Numbered from the stretch's first letter, positions 1 to 5,209 are shown. The stretch: DNA of 5,318 bases from Desulfurococcales archaeon (GCA_021158735.1 JAGGUC010000088.1:1-5318), one strand, 5' to 3'. The notes: generated by a model from the letters alone, not told the origin. Made by a program: numbers and translations.

Positions 1-265
1 ACAAAAATCTGATATGCCCTTTTCACGCGTGTGTTTTCCTCTCTCAATAGAGACTAATGTTCTCTACTATCTACTCAATAGAATGACCATATGCCCTTTT
101 GGATGAGGATTTTTCCCATATGCCCTTTAGGAATTCTGCAGGGTGCAAAAGGGTAGTTAATACAAAAATCTGATATGCCCTTTTCACGCGTGTGTTTTCC
201 TCTCTCAATAGAGACTAATGTTCTCTACTATCTACTCAATAGAATGACCATATGCCCTTTTGGAT
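1..265. repeat. 104-base perfect direct repeat, period 161 (1-104 and 162-265)
   Basis: Bases 1-104 recur without a mismatch at 162-265. The first copy starts at the window edge, so the repeat may extend left and could be part of a longer tandem array of 161-base units. The copies diverge after the shared GGAT at 101-104 and 262-265. Each copy holds two ATATGCCCTTTT iterons 77 bases apart, an ACGCGT site and two copies of CTCAATAGA (43-51 and 74-82 in the first). The perfect identity points to recent duplication, gene-conversion-like maintenance or strong constraint. No protein-coding capacity is seen. Confidence 0.97.
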
Positions 266-334
266 ATGAGATTTTCCCAAGGTTTCATGGTGATATGCCC
301 TTTTGCACCCTTAGAGTTTCCCATATGCCCTTTT
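12..334 (+). repeat. Iteron family 1: ATATGCCCTTT(T), seven copies
   Basis: Direct copies start at 12, 89, 118, 173, 250, 293 and 323. All are exact 12-mers except the third, which has A in the last position. Spacings are 77, 29, 55, 77, 43 and 30 bases, so this is not a CRISPR array. Four copies lie within the duplicated 104-base block, but three lie outside it, so the motif is repeated independently of the duplication. Several copies are preceded by CC or TG and followed by GG, GC or CA. Iterons of this kind are typical of Rep-binding sites in plasmid or viral origins, of centromere-like partition sites and of operator arrays. No binding protein is encoded in the window, so the role is inferred. 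Confidence 0.93.
140..311. repeat. 14-base inverted repeat (140-153 / 298-311)
   Basis: AGGGTGCAAAAGGG at 140-153 is the exact reverse complement of CCCTTTTGCACCCT at 298-311. The right arm contains the CCCTTTT core of an iteron, so the left arm carries a partial iteron in opposite orientation. With 144 bases between the arms, a hairpin is less likely than two protein-binding sites in opposite orientation. Confidence 0.85.
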
Positions 335-358
335 GCTAGGGTGAGATTTCCTAACCTA

Positions 359-374
359 TTTCTTAGCTAAGAAA
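359..374. promoter_or_regulatory. Perfect 16-base palindrome, probable dimer-binding site
   Basis: TTTCTTAGCTAAGAAA is self-complementary over all 16 bases. A second, imperfect palindrome (TTCTTA-GT-TAAGAA, 376-389) follows directly. Such sites suit a dimeric winged-helix or ribbon-helix-helix regulator or a replication initiator. No T-run follows, so a terminator is less likely. Confidence 0.6.
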
Positions 375-478
375 TTTCTTAGTTAAGAACTAGTATTTCT
401 TAGAATATAAGTAACATAGAAAGAGAGAAGGAAGCAGAAGTTCTTAGCGACAAATTTCTTAGCAGAAGCCTTTCTTAG
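359..478. repeat. Iteron family 2: (T)TTCTTAG, six copies around a palindrome
   Basis: TTTCTTAG occurs at 359-366, 375-382, 396-403, 455-462 and 471-478, and TTCTTAG at 441-447. Inverted copies are CTAAGAAA at 367-374 and TTAAGAA at 383-389. Steps of about 15-16 bases (359 to 375, 455 to 471) and 21 bases would put neighbouring sites on roughly similar or opposite helix faces. The array begins about 25 bases after the last ATATGCCCTTTT copy, so two unrelated repeat families abut. It could be a second binding block of an origin, or an operator region for genes on either side. Confidence 0.88.
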
Positions 479-538
479 TTATCATACATTCATTATGGTA
501 TTTATCTTTGCAGGTTCTTTTGTCGGCCTTTTGTTCTG

Positions 539-1159
539 TTATTTGAAATACGTCTTCATTTTTGTGATTCTGTAAACCACTTGAACAGTAGCCACTGCTA
601 TAAGCAATATTGCAGTAACAACTACTGATTCCAGGGTAACAATTAAGAGAAACAGTGTATATATCACTGCCACAAAAAAGTAATTTATACTTTCACGATT
701 ACTAAGCTCTTGGACTGTCTTATCTGGGGCACCACCCTTTTTATACTCATAAGTTCTAATCATATCCCAAACCATGTAAAGATAAAATATAAGGAATACA
801 AAGAGCATAAAGTTCGTTGGGTTGCATAAAGTTAGCGATAGACCTACATATACGGACACTATTATTACGTCTAGGATAAATCTTATAATACCCCAAAGAT
901 TGAGTAAGTATCTCCAGCGCTTAATCGACATAGTGTAGTGTATGAAGCTAGGTGCGATTATAAAATATGTTGTTATAATTGCGAACCATGTGAATGCGTA
1001 TTCTTCTAAGCTTCTAAAAGAATGGCTCGTCAGAGTATTCACTACTTCTATTGACGTATAGCTTATGATAACTGAGTAATATATCGTCATAAAATGAAGA
1101 AAAGACCTCGGTAGAGTCCTAAGCTTTCTTCCTTTGCTGGAACCTACGGACAATTCCAA
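539..1159 (-). CDS. Multi-pass membrane protein of unknown function (element-encoded)
   Basis: I do not recognise this 206-residue protein. It is strongly hydrophobic, with about six predicted membrane segments: residues 24-45, 55-76, 86-112, 117-134 and a long hydrophobic stretch at 158-199 that fits two helices. The N-terminus (KGRKLRTLPR, residues 9-18) and a loop around 135-155 are charged. No enzyme motif is visible. The TTG start at 1159 makes the gene overlap the 3' end of the upstream gene by 41 bases in another frame. An in-frame ATG at 1090 (residue 24) would remove the basic N-terminus, leave a 28-base gap and have GAGGT 14 bases upstream. The true start is therefore open. The close arrangement with the 60-residue membrane protein suggests a single leftward transcript. 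A viral or plasmid membrane protein is the likely context. Confidence 0.7.
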   Translation of the reverse strand: MELSVGSSKGRKLRTLPRSFLHFMTIYYSVIISYTSIEVVNTLTSHSFRSLEEYAFTWFAIITTYFIIAPSFIHYTMSIKRWRYLLNLWGIIRFILDVIIVSVYVGLSLTLCNPTNFMLFVFLIFYLYMVWDMIRTYEYKKGGAPDKTVQELSNRESINYFFVAVIYTLFLLIVTLESVVVTAILLIAVATVQVVYRITKMKTYFK

Positions 1160-1301
1160 TCCCTAAAGCAATGGCTGACCCAGCAAAAGGTATCGAGTAC
1201 GGTAAGCCATAGTTTAGATAAGCTATGATAGCACATGCTACGGCTATTATCAACGTGTATGCAGCCAATGCACTTGGGGTAATAATATTAAGCCATGACA
1301 T
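1119..1301 (-). CDS. 60-residue two-helix membrane protein, possible spindle-virus coat-like protein
   Basis: This small protein has two hydrophobic segments (about residues 11-29 and 35-52) joined by a short loop (YGLPYSIP) and a strongly basic tail (RRFQQRKKA). It begins with ATG at 1301, preceded six bases upstream by an AGGTGAT-type Shine-Dalgarno (1308-1314 on the complement), a good translation signal. It is the first gene of a probable two-gene unit with the larger membrane protein. Major coat proteins of spindle-shaped archaeal viruses (SSV1 VP1/VP3 and relatives) are also short proteins with two hydrophobic helices. The resemblance here is only in layout and size, not in recognisable sequence. 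A holin-like or plasmid membrane peptide is equally possible. That the gene is real is fairly secure; the function is not known. Confidence 0.68.
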   Translation of the reverse strand: MSWLNIITPSALAAYTLIIAVACAIIAYLNYGLPYSIPFAGSAIALGIGIVRRFQQRKKA

Positions 1302-1307
1302 AGTGAA

Positions 1308-1354
1308 TCACCTAAATCCCCACTTTAAATAATCCCATTATATTGTGTTTAAAT
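1308..1354 (-). promoter_or_regulatory. Promoter and Shine-Dalgarno region of the membrane-protein unit
   Basis: Read on the minus strand, three AT-rich TATA-like boxes lie upstream of the ATG at 1301: ATTTAAAC near 1347-1354, TATAATG near 1337-1343 and TTATTTAAAG at 1323-1332. The AGGTGAT ribosome-binding site needs a leader, so the outer boxes (start of transcription about 1313-1325) fit better than the innermost one. Which box is used cannot be decided from sequence. Confidence 0.45.
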
Positions 1355-1372
1355 CAACTTAATAAAAATGAC

Positions 1373-1444
1373 TAATGCTTAGCATGTCTGATTAGTATTA
1401 TATCACGCACTGCTTCATCTGGGGATTATCTTTTAATGCTTAGC
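1373..1444. repeat. 11-base direct repeat TAATGCTTAGC (1373-1383 and 1434-1444)
   Basis: Two exact copies lie 61 bases apart in the gap between int(C) and the membrane-protein unit. The left copy is extended into the palindrome ATGCT-T-AGCAT (1375-1385). The core CTTAG is shared with the TTTCTTAG family at 359-478, which may reflect the same DNA-binding protein or only chance. The location, just after the int stop and upstream of the next promoter, fits an operator or a transcription-end structure. Confidence 0.6.
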
Positions 1445-1452
1445 CAAGTTTG

Positions 1453-2391
1453 TCATGCAGCCTCAATCTCTGATTCTTGGACGTACTTAGCTATGGTAGC
1501 TACGTTCTTGTGGTGAATTGCTTCTTTTAACCATTTGCTGTATCTTGGGTAAAACTTCTTTGCTTGCTGGTAGAACCACAGGTAATTCTTGATTGTTCTC
1601 TGTGGCTTGTGGCCTAGGATGTACTCTGCTACGGACTCAGGGCAGCCTAACTCTATTAGCTTGTTCTCTACTAGCTTCCTCAGGTACTTTGGATTCGCCT
1701 TACCGTACCTGTCAATGTAGTTCGAGAAGTTGCCTACATCGATTTCCCTGCCTGAGTACTCTCTAATCAGCTCTACGGCCCTCTTATCTAGCCACGCATA
1801 GAAGGATAGCTTTGGCCCGCGCTTCCACAGTAGCTCGTAGGCGTAGGCATTATCGCCTACTTTCCTCAGCAGCGCAGGCCTGAATTCCCTAATCACCTTA
1901 GCTGCTTCAGTCGCCCTAAGTCCCGAAGCTAGAATTACGTAGTACAGAGCATAGTACTCTAGCCTGCCCCTAGACCTAAGTACTTCAAGCGTCTCAGCAA
2001 CTTCCTTAACCTCAATTACTTTAGCGTCCTCACCTGAGGGCTTCTTAGGTACTGCCTTCCTCAAGCGCCTAATGTAGTCGCTCGGGTACCCTAAGACGTC
2101 CTCGAGGAAGGTGAGTAAGTTCCTGAATGCCTCATTAAACTTCTTGGTGTTTCCTTCCCTGCGGAAGACCTCGACAACATCCATTGGTGACTTAATGACG
2201 TACCCGCCTAAGTGCCTGTCAAGCGCGCTAACGTAGTCCCTTATCTGCCTCTCAGAGACACCTTTGGATTCCTTCCACTTAATGTAGTCAGCCCTCAGCT
2301 CAGGCCAGTAAATCCTTAGACCTTGGACTTTTCCGAAAATCAATCCATTATCGGGGACACCATGACTGGGGAAACGATTACCGTAACTCAA
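1453..2391 (-). CDS. int: SSV-type tyrosine recombinase (integrase), C-terminal catalytic part, int(C)
   Basis: Integrase that recombines the element with a host tRNA gene. From the visible start TTG (2391) it has 312 residues. A helical core-binding-like part (about 25-110, with VSERQIRDYVSALDR) is followed by the catalytic domain: Arg159 in SGLRATE, a likely beta-hairpin Lys (190 or 194, WKRGPK), Lys235 and Arg238 in KYLRK (the KxxR variant known in SSV-type enzymes instead of HxxR), His261 in LGHKP, and the nucleophile Tyr270 in IKNY, followed by YPRYSKWL. Order and spacing match the end of SSV1 integrase as I recall it (KYFRK, QGRKPTR, QHY). The frame stays open upstream of TTG through the whole att site and ends only in host DNA at 2482-2484. 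TTG is thus probably not the native start: the gene was cut by integration and its N-terminal part should be at the other end. All catalytic residues are present, so it looks undecayed. The alternative is a naturally short, intact integrase. Confidence 0.93.
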   Translation of the reverse strand: MSYGNRFPSHGVPDNGLIFGKVQGLRIYWPELRADYIKWKESKGVSERQIRDYVSALDRHLGGYVIKSPMDVVEVFRREGNTKKFNEAFRNLLTFLEDVLGYPSDYIRRLRKAVPKKPSGEDAKVIEVKEVAETLEVLRSRGRLEYYALYYVILASGLRATEAAKVIREFRPALLRKVGDNAYAYELLWKRGPKLSFYAWLDKRAVELIREYSGREIDVGNFSNYIDRYGKANPKYLRKLVENKLIELGCPESVAEYILGHKPQRTIKNYLWFYQQAKKFYPRYSKWLKEAIHHKNVATIAKYVQESEIEAA

Positions 2392-2413
2392 GGCAGGACT
2401 CTCGGGTGGATGA

Positions 2414-2469
2414 GGCTGAGGCCCCGCTGGCGTAGGCCTGCGTGGGTTCGAATCCCACCCCCCGCACCA
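2414..2469 (+). other. att site: 3' part of tRNA-Leu(GAG), right border of the element
   Basis: This is a tRNA 3' fragment. Anticodon loop CTGAGGC (2416-2422, anticodon GAG at 2418-2420) is followed by CCCGC, the 3' strand of the anticodon stem. Next come a class II variable arm, the T arm GTGGG-TTCGAAT-CCCAC (2442-2458), acceptor strand CCCCCGC (2459-2465), discriminator A and encoded CCA (2467-2469). The long variable arm, A73 and GAG identify tRNA-Leu. The sequence upstream does not supply the expected GCGGGGG acceptor strand, a D arm or the GCGGG anticodon stem strand; homology stops at about 2414. It is therefore not a functional tRNA but the duplicated target sequence. Attachment from the anticodon loop to the 3' end is typical for archaeal elements. 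Confidence 0.92.
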
Positions 2470-2476
2470 GTTAATG

Positions 2477-2484
2477 AGTTTTTA
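2477..2484 (+). terminator. T-run behind the tRNA-Leu 3' sequence
   Basis: Five T residues (2479-2483) start 10 bases after the encoded CCA. In the uninterrupted chromosome they would have followed the intact tRNA-Leu gene and fit the short T-rich signals that end archaeal tRNA transcripts. After integration the signal is separated from its tRNA gene. Confidence 0.35.
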
Positions 2485-2485
2485 A

Positions 2486-2719
2486 TCAGTCACTGGGCAA
2501 GATCTTCACTATGGCTAATGACGGTGGCTTAGCTAATTTCTTCGGGTTGTTAATGTCTCGAATCCCTGATGAGTAGATTCCCTCAACAATAGCTGACCTA
2601 CCATTAGCTAAGTCTATGAGAGCTCTAAAGCAGTACTGCCTTCTTTTCTCACCAGGTGCCTGACAATACCTAACAGAGATTATTAGAACAGATTTAGCAT
2701 TAAATTCCTTAGTAAGCAT
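2486..2719 (-). CDS. Small conserved-looking protein of unknown function (host)
   Basis: I do not recognise this protein. The preferred ATG at 2719 gives 77 residues; an upstream in-frame ATG at 2761 would give 91. The shorter form is chosen because a TATA-like box (TATAATATA) lies about 20-25 bases upstream of 2719, as expected for a leaderless archaeal transcript, and would fall inside the longer form. The sequence alternates hydrophobic and charged residues like a small beta-rich soluble domain (VLIISVRYC, FRALIDLANGRSAIVEGIY, SLAIVKILP), with two Cys at 19 and 30 of the short form and no membrane segment. It ends 17 bases from the att site and would be convergent with the original tRNA-Leu. 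Codon content and composition look like real coding sequence, but no family or motif supports a role. Confidence 0.6.
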   Translation of the reverse strand: MLTKEFNAKSVLIISVRYCQAPGEKRRQYCFRALIDLANGRSAIVEGIYSSGIRDINNPKKLAKPPSLAIVKILPSD

Positions 2720-2735
2720 GTTGTTTATATGTATG

Positions 2736-2744
2736 TATATTATA
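2736..2744 (-). promoter_or_regulatory. TATA box for the small minus-strand gene
   Basis: On the minus strand TATAATATA lies about 20-25 bases upstream of the ATG at 2719, the spacing of a leaderless archaeal promoter. It is the main reason to prefer 2719 over 2761 as start. Confidence 0.45.
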
Positions 2745-2900
2745 GGGGTAATATGTTTCATTACGTAGGCACCTAATAGTATTTTACATTAATTACTTTG
2801 TTATGCAGAGAATTAAGTGTATCGGGAATTCATTACGTAAGACAATGCTTAAACTAGCAGATGGTTAAAACTCAAAAACCCTGGAACTAACTTATATTGA

Positions 2901-2910
2901 ATTTATTAAG
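2901..2910 (+). promoter_or_regulatory. TATA box of the Trm9-like gene
   Basis: ATTTATTAAG lies about 26 bases upstream of the run of GTG codons at 2927, 2930 and 2936. This predicts a leaderless or nearly leaderless transcript. No Shine-Dalgarno is seen, which agrees with that. Confidence 0.5.
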
Positions 2911-2926
2911 TACATTATTTACTTGA

Positions 2927-3634
2927 GTGGTGTGTGTGAGTAAAGTACCGTTAAAGAATGATTTAGACATTATCAATGTCTATGAGGAAATTGCGAAAGG
3001 ATATATTCACTGGCGCGCCAAGGCATGGCCTATTGTCAAGTTAGTTAGAGGTAAGAGAATTTCCGACTTAGGGTCAGGTCCGTGCATTAATGGGGCAGAT
3101 ATAGTTAGGAGAGGAACTGCTGAGTATGCAGTTTGCCTTGACATCTCAGTAAGCATGCTCAGCGCTGGCCGGAAAATGTATGGGGACAACTTACTAATAG
3201 ATTTCGTGGCGGGCGACATGCGGAACCTACCATTTAGGGGAAGATCATTTAATTCAGTTATATCAATCGCTACACTCCATCATTTCGGACCAGAAGAAAT
3301 TAAGACTGCGTTGAGCGAGATATCTAGAATATTATGCAATTTCGGTTCAGTGATAATCACTACTTGGGCACCATGGCAGGCAAGATTTGTGATCAAGATC
3401 ATCAGTAATTACTTGATGAAAATACTAAACCCTCTCATATTTCCGAGGAAGGTTATAGTGCCATGGAGAAGAAAAGGAATAACTTACCCTAGAGTTTACT
3501 ATCTCTACACACTAAGTGAGTTAAAGAGTATGGTGGTGCATTACGTAAAGCCTAGAATACTGATTAGCGGCACGTATTCAAAGTCGAAGAAAGCTAAGGC
3601 ACCTCAAAACAACTTTGTTATAGCACTTAAATGA
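2927..3634 (+). CDS. trm9: Trm9-like class I SAM-dependent methyltransferase (tRNA wobble uridine)
   Basis: Class I methyltransferase, probably converting cm5U34 to its methyl ester mcm5U34 in tRNA. Motif I is ISDLGSGPC (residues 45-53), the acidic residue after strand 2 is Asp72 (VCLDIS), followed by GDMRNLPFRGRSFNSVISIATLHH (96-119 region). Beyond this general fold, three features recall the Trm9/ABH8 family: the N-terminal VYEEIAKGYIHWRAKAWP (18-35), the late VPWR (178-181) and YYLYTLSEL (191-199). Length (235) fits the family. Start is uncertain among GTG at 2927, 2930 and 2936; the last gives MSKVPLK. Eukaryotic Trm9 works with the small zinc protein Trm112, not seen here. The gene is convergent with elp3 (24-base gap), the enzyme making its expected substrate group, which strengthens the assignment. 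Alternative: an unassigned methyltransferase of the same superfamily. Confidence 0.8.
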   Translation: MVCVSKVPLKNDLDIINVYEEIAKGYIHWRAKAWPIVKLVRGKRISDLGSGPCINGADIVRRGTAEYAVCLDISVSMLSAGRKMYGDNLLIDFVAGDMRNLPFRGRSFNSVISIATLHHFGPEEIKTALSEISRILCNFGSVIITTWAPWQARFVIKIISNYLMKILNPLIFPRKVIVPWRRKGITYPRVYYLYTLSELKSMVVHYVKPRILISGTYSKSKKAKAPQNNFVIALK

Positions 3635-3658
3635 AGACTAGCTGAATCCAACATCATA

Positions 3659-5113
3659 CTAGTGAATTAAGAGCTTTGTCATGTAGGGAGAGTCACTCGG
3701 TCTGAAGTAACCCAACTTTCTATAGTACTCCCGGGCGCCAACGCCAGAAAGTACTAGTATCTTTCTCGCAGAGAACTCATATCTTGCTATGTCCTCGGCA
3801 GTCTCTAAGAGCTTGCGTCCCCAGCCTTTATGTTGCCACCCATAAGGATCATCACAGCCAACCGGGACCTGAGGGCCATACACGTGCAGCTCTCGTACAA
3901 TTGCAGTCCGCGGATCAACTTCACGTCTGTGTGCATCCTCTGAAGGAATCCTCAGTCTAAGAAGTCCTACGAGCGCATCACTTACTGGGTCCTCAGCAGC
4001 TATGAATACCTCTATTCCCTTACTGGCTTCATAGTACTCCTTAGTAATTACTACTTTCTTAGGGTAGATTCCCCTCTTGTATATAGCTCTGCCTACCTCC
4101 CTGAAACGTATTTCCCTGATTCTAATGCTCTTTTCGAGAGCTCTCCGCTCGACATACTCCCTCAAGTTTCCCTTCTTGGGACCTGCCTCAATGTATTGAG
4201 CTGGCACATCTCGCTGAATCCTCATTATACGGATCCATTTAGGTATGTACCTATACATTTCTGAAATTAGCTCGACCACCTCCTCCTCACATAGTGCGCT
4301 ATACTCACCTTCCCTCCATAATTCATAGAGCTTCGTTCCCTTAATTACGAGTGTTGGGTAGATCTTCAGCATGTCAGGCATGAAGTCAGGATTACTGAAT
4401 AACTCCCTGATCATTTCGAGGTCTCTGTCTAAGTCCGATCCGGGCAGTCCCGGCATTACGTGATATACTACCTTAAAGCCTGAGTCCTTAAGGGTTTGTG
4501 TCGCTCTTACAACATCTTGCACTGTATGGCCTCTTTCAATTCTCCTTAACACATCATCGTATATGCTCTGAACACCTATCTCAACTCTTGTACCCCCTAA
4601 ATACAGCATTTCATCAGCGTACTTCTCCCTTGCCCAGTCAGGCCTTGTCTCAAAGGTCAGTCCAATAACTCTGATCTCCGCTGTTTCATTTCTGGCGTGG
4701 GACTCCTCAAGCGATGGAAGAATTCTAGGCTTAGGTTCAGGAAACCTATTAAACGCCTCAAATACGTTAGTAATGAACCAGAGCTTATAACTCCATGGAA
4801 GAGCAGTGAATGTCCCTCCCATAACTATTACGTCTACCTTACTCGGAGCATGACCTAAGAGAAGGTACTGATTTAGTCTATCCCTCACTTGCTCATAAGG
4901 GTCAAAATTGTTTCTCATGGCCCGCATCAAGGCAGGTTCGTCACCATAGTAGCTCTGTGGAGTACCCAAGTCGGGACCGCCAGGACAGTATGCGCATCTG
5001 CCGTGAGGACACGGAAACGGGGCAGTCATGACGGCGACTACAGTAACACCGGACAGCAACCTAGTTAACTTCCTAACACCTGCTAATCTAGGATCATCAT
5101 ATACTGCCTCCAC
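3659..5113 (-). CDS. elp3: Elp3, tRNA U34 carboxymethyltransferase (radical SAM plus acetyltransferase)
   Basis: Catalytic Elongator subunit homologue that uses SAM radical chemistry and acetyl-CoA to build the cm5 group on wobble uridine 34 of tRNA; in archaea it acts without the other Elongator subunits. The radical SAM domain has the 4Fe-4S cysteines 35, 40 and 43 (CPHGRCAYC), then GGTFTALP (99-106), TFETRPDW (153-160), RVEIGVQS (176-183), MPGLPGSD (220-227) and RIQRDVP (298-304). The C-terminal GNAT domain (about 365-484) has RELHVYG (407-413), the acetyl-CoA loop QHKGWG (427-432) and YYRKLGYF (463-470). Length 484 is shorter than euryarchaeal forms of about 540; the missing part is N-terminal, ahead of LLSGVTVVAVMT. 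Start GTG at 5113 is the first possible one after an in-frame stop (TAA about 5160). All catalytic motifs are intact. Confidence 0.97.
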   Translation of the reverse strand: MEAVYDDPRLAGVRKLTRLLSGVTVVAVMTAPFPCPHGRCAYCPGGPDLGTPQSYYGDEPALMRAMRNNFDPYEQVRDRLNQYLLLGHAPSKVDVIVMGGTFTALPWSYKLWFITNVFEAFNRFPEPKPRILPSLEESHARNETAEIRVIGLTFETRPDWAREKYADEMLYLGGTRVEIGVQSIYDDVLRRIERGHTVQDVVRATQTLKDSGFKVVYHVMPGLPGSDLDRDLEMIRELFSNPDFMPDMLKIYPTLVIKGTKLYELWREGEYSALCEEEVVELISEMYRYIPKWIRIMRIQRDVPAQYIEAGPKKGNLREYVERRALEKSIRIREIRFREVGRAIYKRGIYPKKVVITKEYYEASKGIEVFIAAEDPVSDALVGLLRLRIPSEDAHRREVDPRTAIVRELHVYGPQVPVGCDDPYGWQHKGWGRKLLETAEDIARYEFSARKILVLSGVGAREYYRKLGYFRPSDSPYMTKLLIH

Positions 5114-5115
5114 AG

Positions 5116-5122
5116 CACCTCC
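5116..5122 (-). promoter_or_regulatory. Shine-Dalgarno unusually close to the elp3 start
   Basis: GGAGGTG on the minus strand ends only two bases before the GTG start, closer than the usual 5-10. A second GGAGG overlaps the start codon itself (GTGGAGG) and stands six bases before an out-of-frame ATG that reads only MMILD before a stop. Either the GTG is used in spite of the short gap, or the next in-frame start (TTG, residue 19) or a different mechanism is used. A TATA-like TGTTTAAC near 5143-5150 would give a very short leader. Confidence 0.45.
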
Positions 5123-5201
5123 GGACTCACATACTGCATCGGCAGTTAAACACTTTTCTTAGCAACCAAATGTGTGTAATACTGAAGAGAATCTTCAAAA
5201 A

Positions 5202-5209
5202 TTTAAAAG
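5202..5209 (+). promoter_or_regulatory. TATA box of the tRNA-Glu gene
   Basis: TTTAAAAG lies about 25-32 bases upstream of the first base of the tRNA, the expected position of an archaeal TATA box. The 120-base gap to the elp3 start thus carries two divergent promoters. Confidence 0.6.

Larger units (their letters stand above)
1..538. other. Long non-coding, repeat-dense zone; candidate origin or control region
   Basis: No convincing open reading frame was found on either strand. Almost all of 1-480 is occupied by the repeat families described separately. Bases 480-538 hold only T-rich sequence (TTCTTTTGTCGGCCTTTTGTTCTG at 516-538 in outline, with CTTTTGT-like runs), which could end a rightward transcript. 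Non-coding stretches this long are unusual in compact archaeal mobile elements except at origins and strongly regulated divergent promoters. The origin assignment is inference, since no initiator gene is visible here. Confidence 0.5.
1..2469. mobile_element. Right end of an integrated element (SSV-type provirus or plasmid) in a tRNA-Leu gene
   Basis: The right border is the last base of a partial tRNA-Leu(GAG) 3' copy that has no 5' half. Directly inside this border lies the C-terminal part of an SSV-type integrase, read antisense to the tRNA. In this family attP is inside int, so integration leaves tRNA plus int(N) at one end and int(C) plus a tRNA 3' fragment at the other; this window shows the second end. 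Further inside are small membrane-protein genes without recognisable cellular function and a zone of iteron-like repeats, both usual in archaeal viruses and plasmids. The left border is outside the window, so size and type (virus or plasmid) are unknown. Border and orientation are well supported; the element's identity is inference. Confidence 0.85.

Noticed and set aside
1..334. CRISPR array
   Set aside because: The repeats are only 12 bases and the spacings range from 29 to 77 bases, with a spacer region itself duplicated; no cas gene is visible.
516..538. Terminator of the membrane-protein unit
   Set aside because: The T-runs are on the plus strand, so they cannot end the leftward transcript; they might end a rightward one from outside the window, which cannot be shown.
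2340..2469. Complete tRNA-Leu gene ending at 2469
   Set aside because: No GCGGGGG acceptor strand, D arm or matching anticodon stem 5' strand occurs upstream of 2414; the bases before the anticodon loop do not pair with CCCGC beyond two positions.
2323..2532. Plus-strand open frame of 69 codons across the att site
   Set aside because: It lies antisense to the integrase 5' part and over the tRNA fragment; its openness comes from GC-rich tRNA sequence, and the peptide has no protein-like pattern.
3007..3219. Minus-strand open frame of 70 codons
   Set aside because: It is a shadow of the Trm9-like gene on the other strand, whose methyltransferase motifs are clear.
5090..5137. Out-of-frame ATG reading MQYVSPEVLWRQY upstream of and overlapping the elp3 start
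   Set aside because: The frame ends after 18 codons and does not resemble an Elp3 N-terminus, so neither a separate gene nor a frameshift is supported.
5155..5162. TTTCTTAG upstream of elp3, and another inside elp3 near 4050, as members of the repeat family at 359-478
   Set aside because: Single copies of an AT-rich 8-mer in 5 kb are expected by chance and lie in host DNA; only the dense cluster is meaningful.
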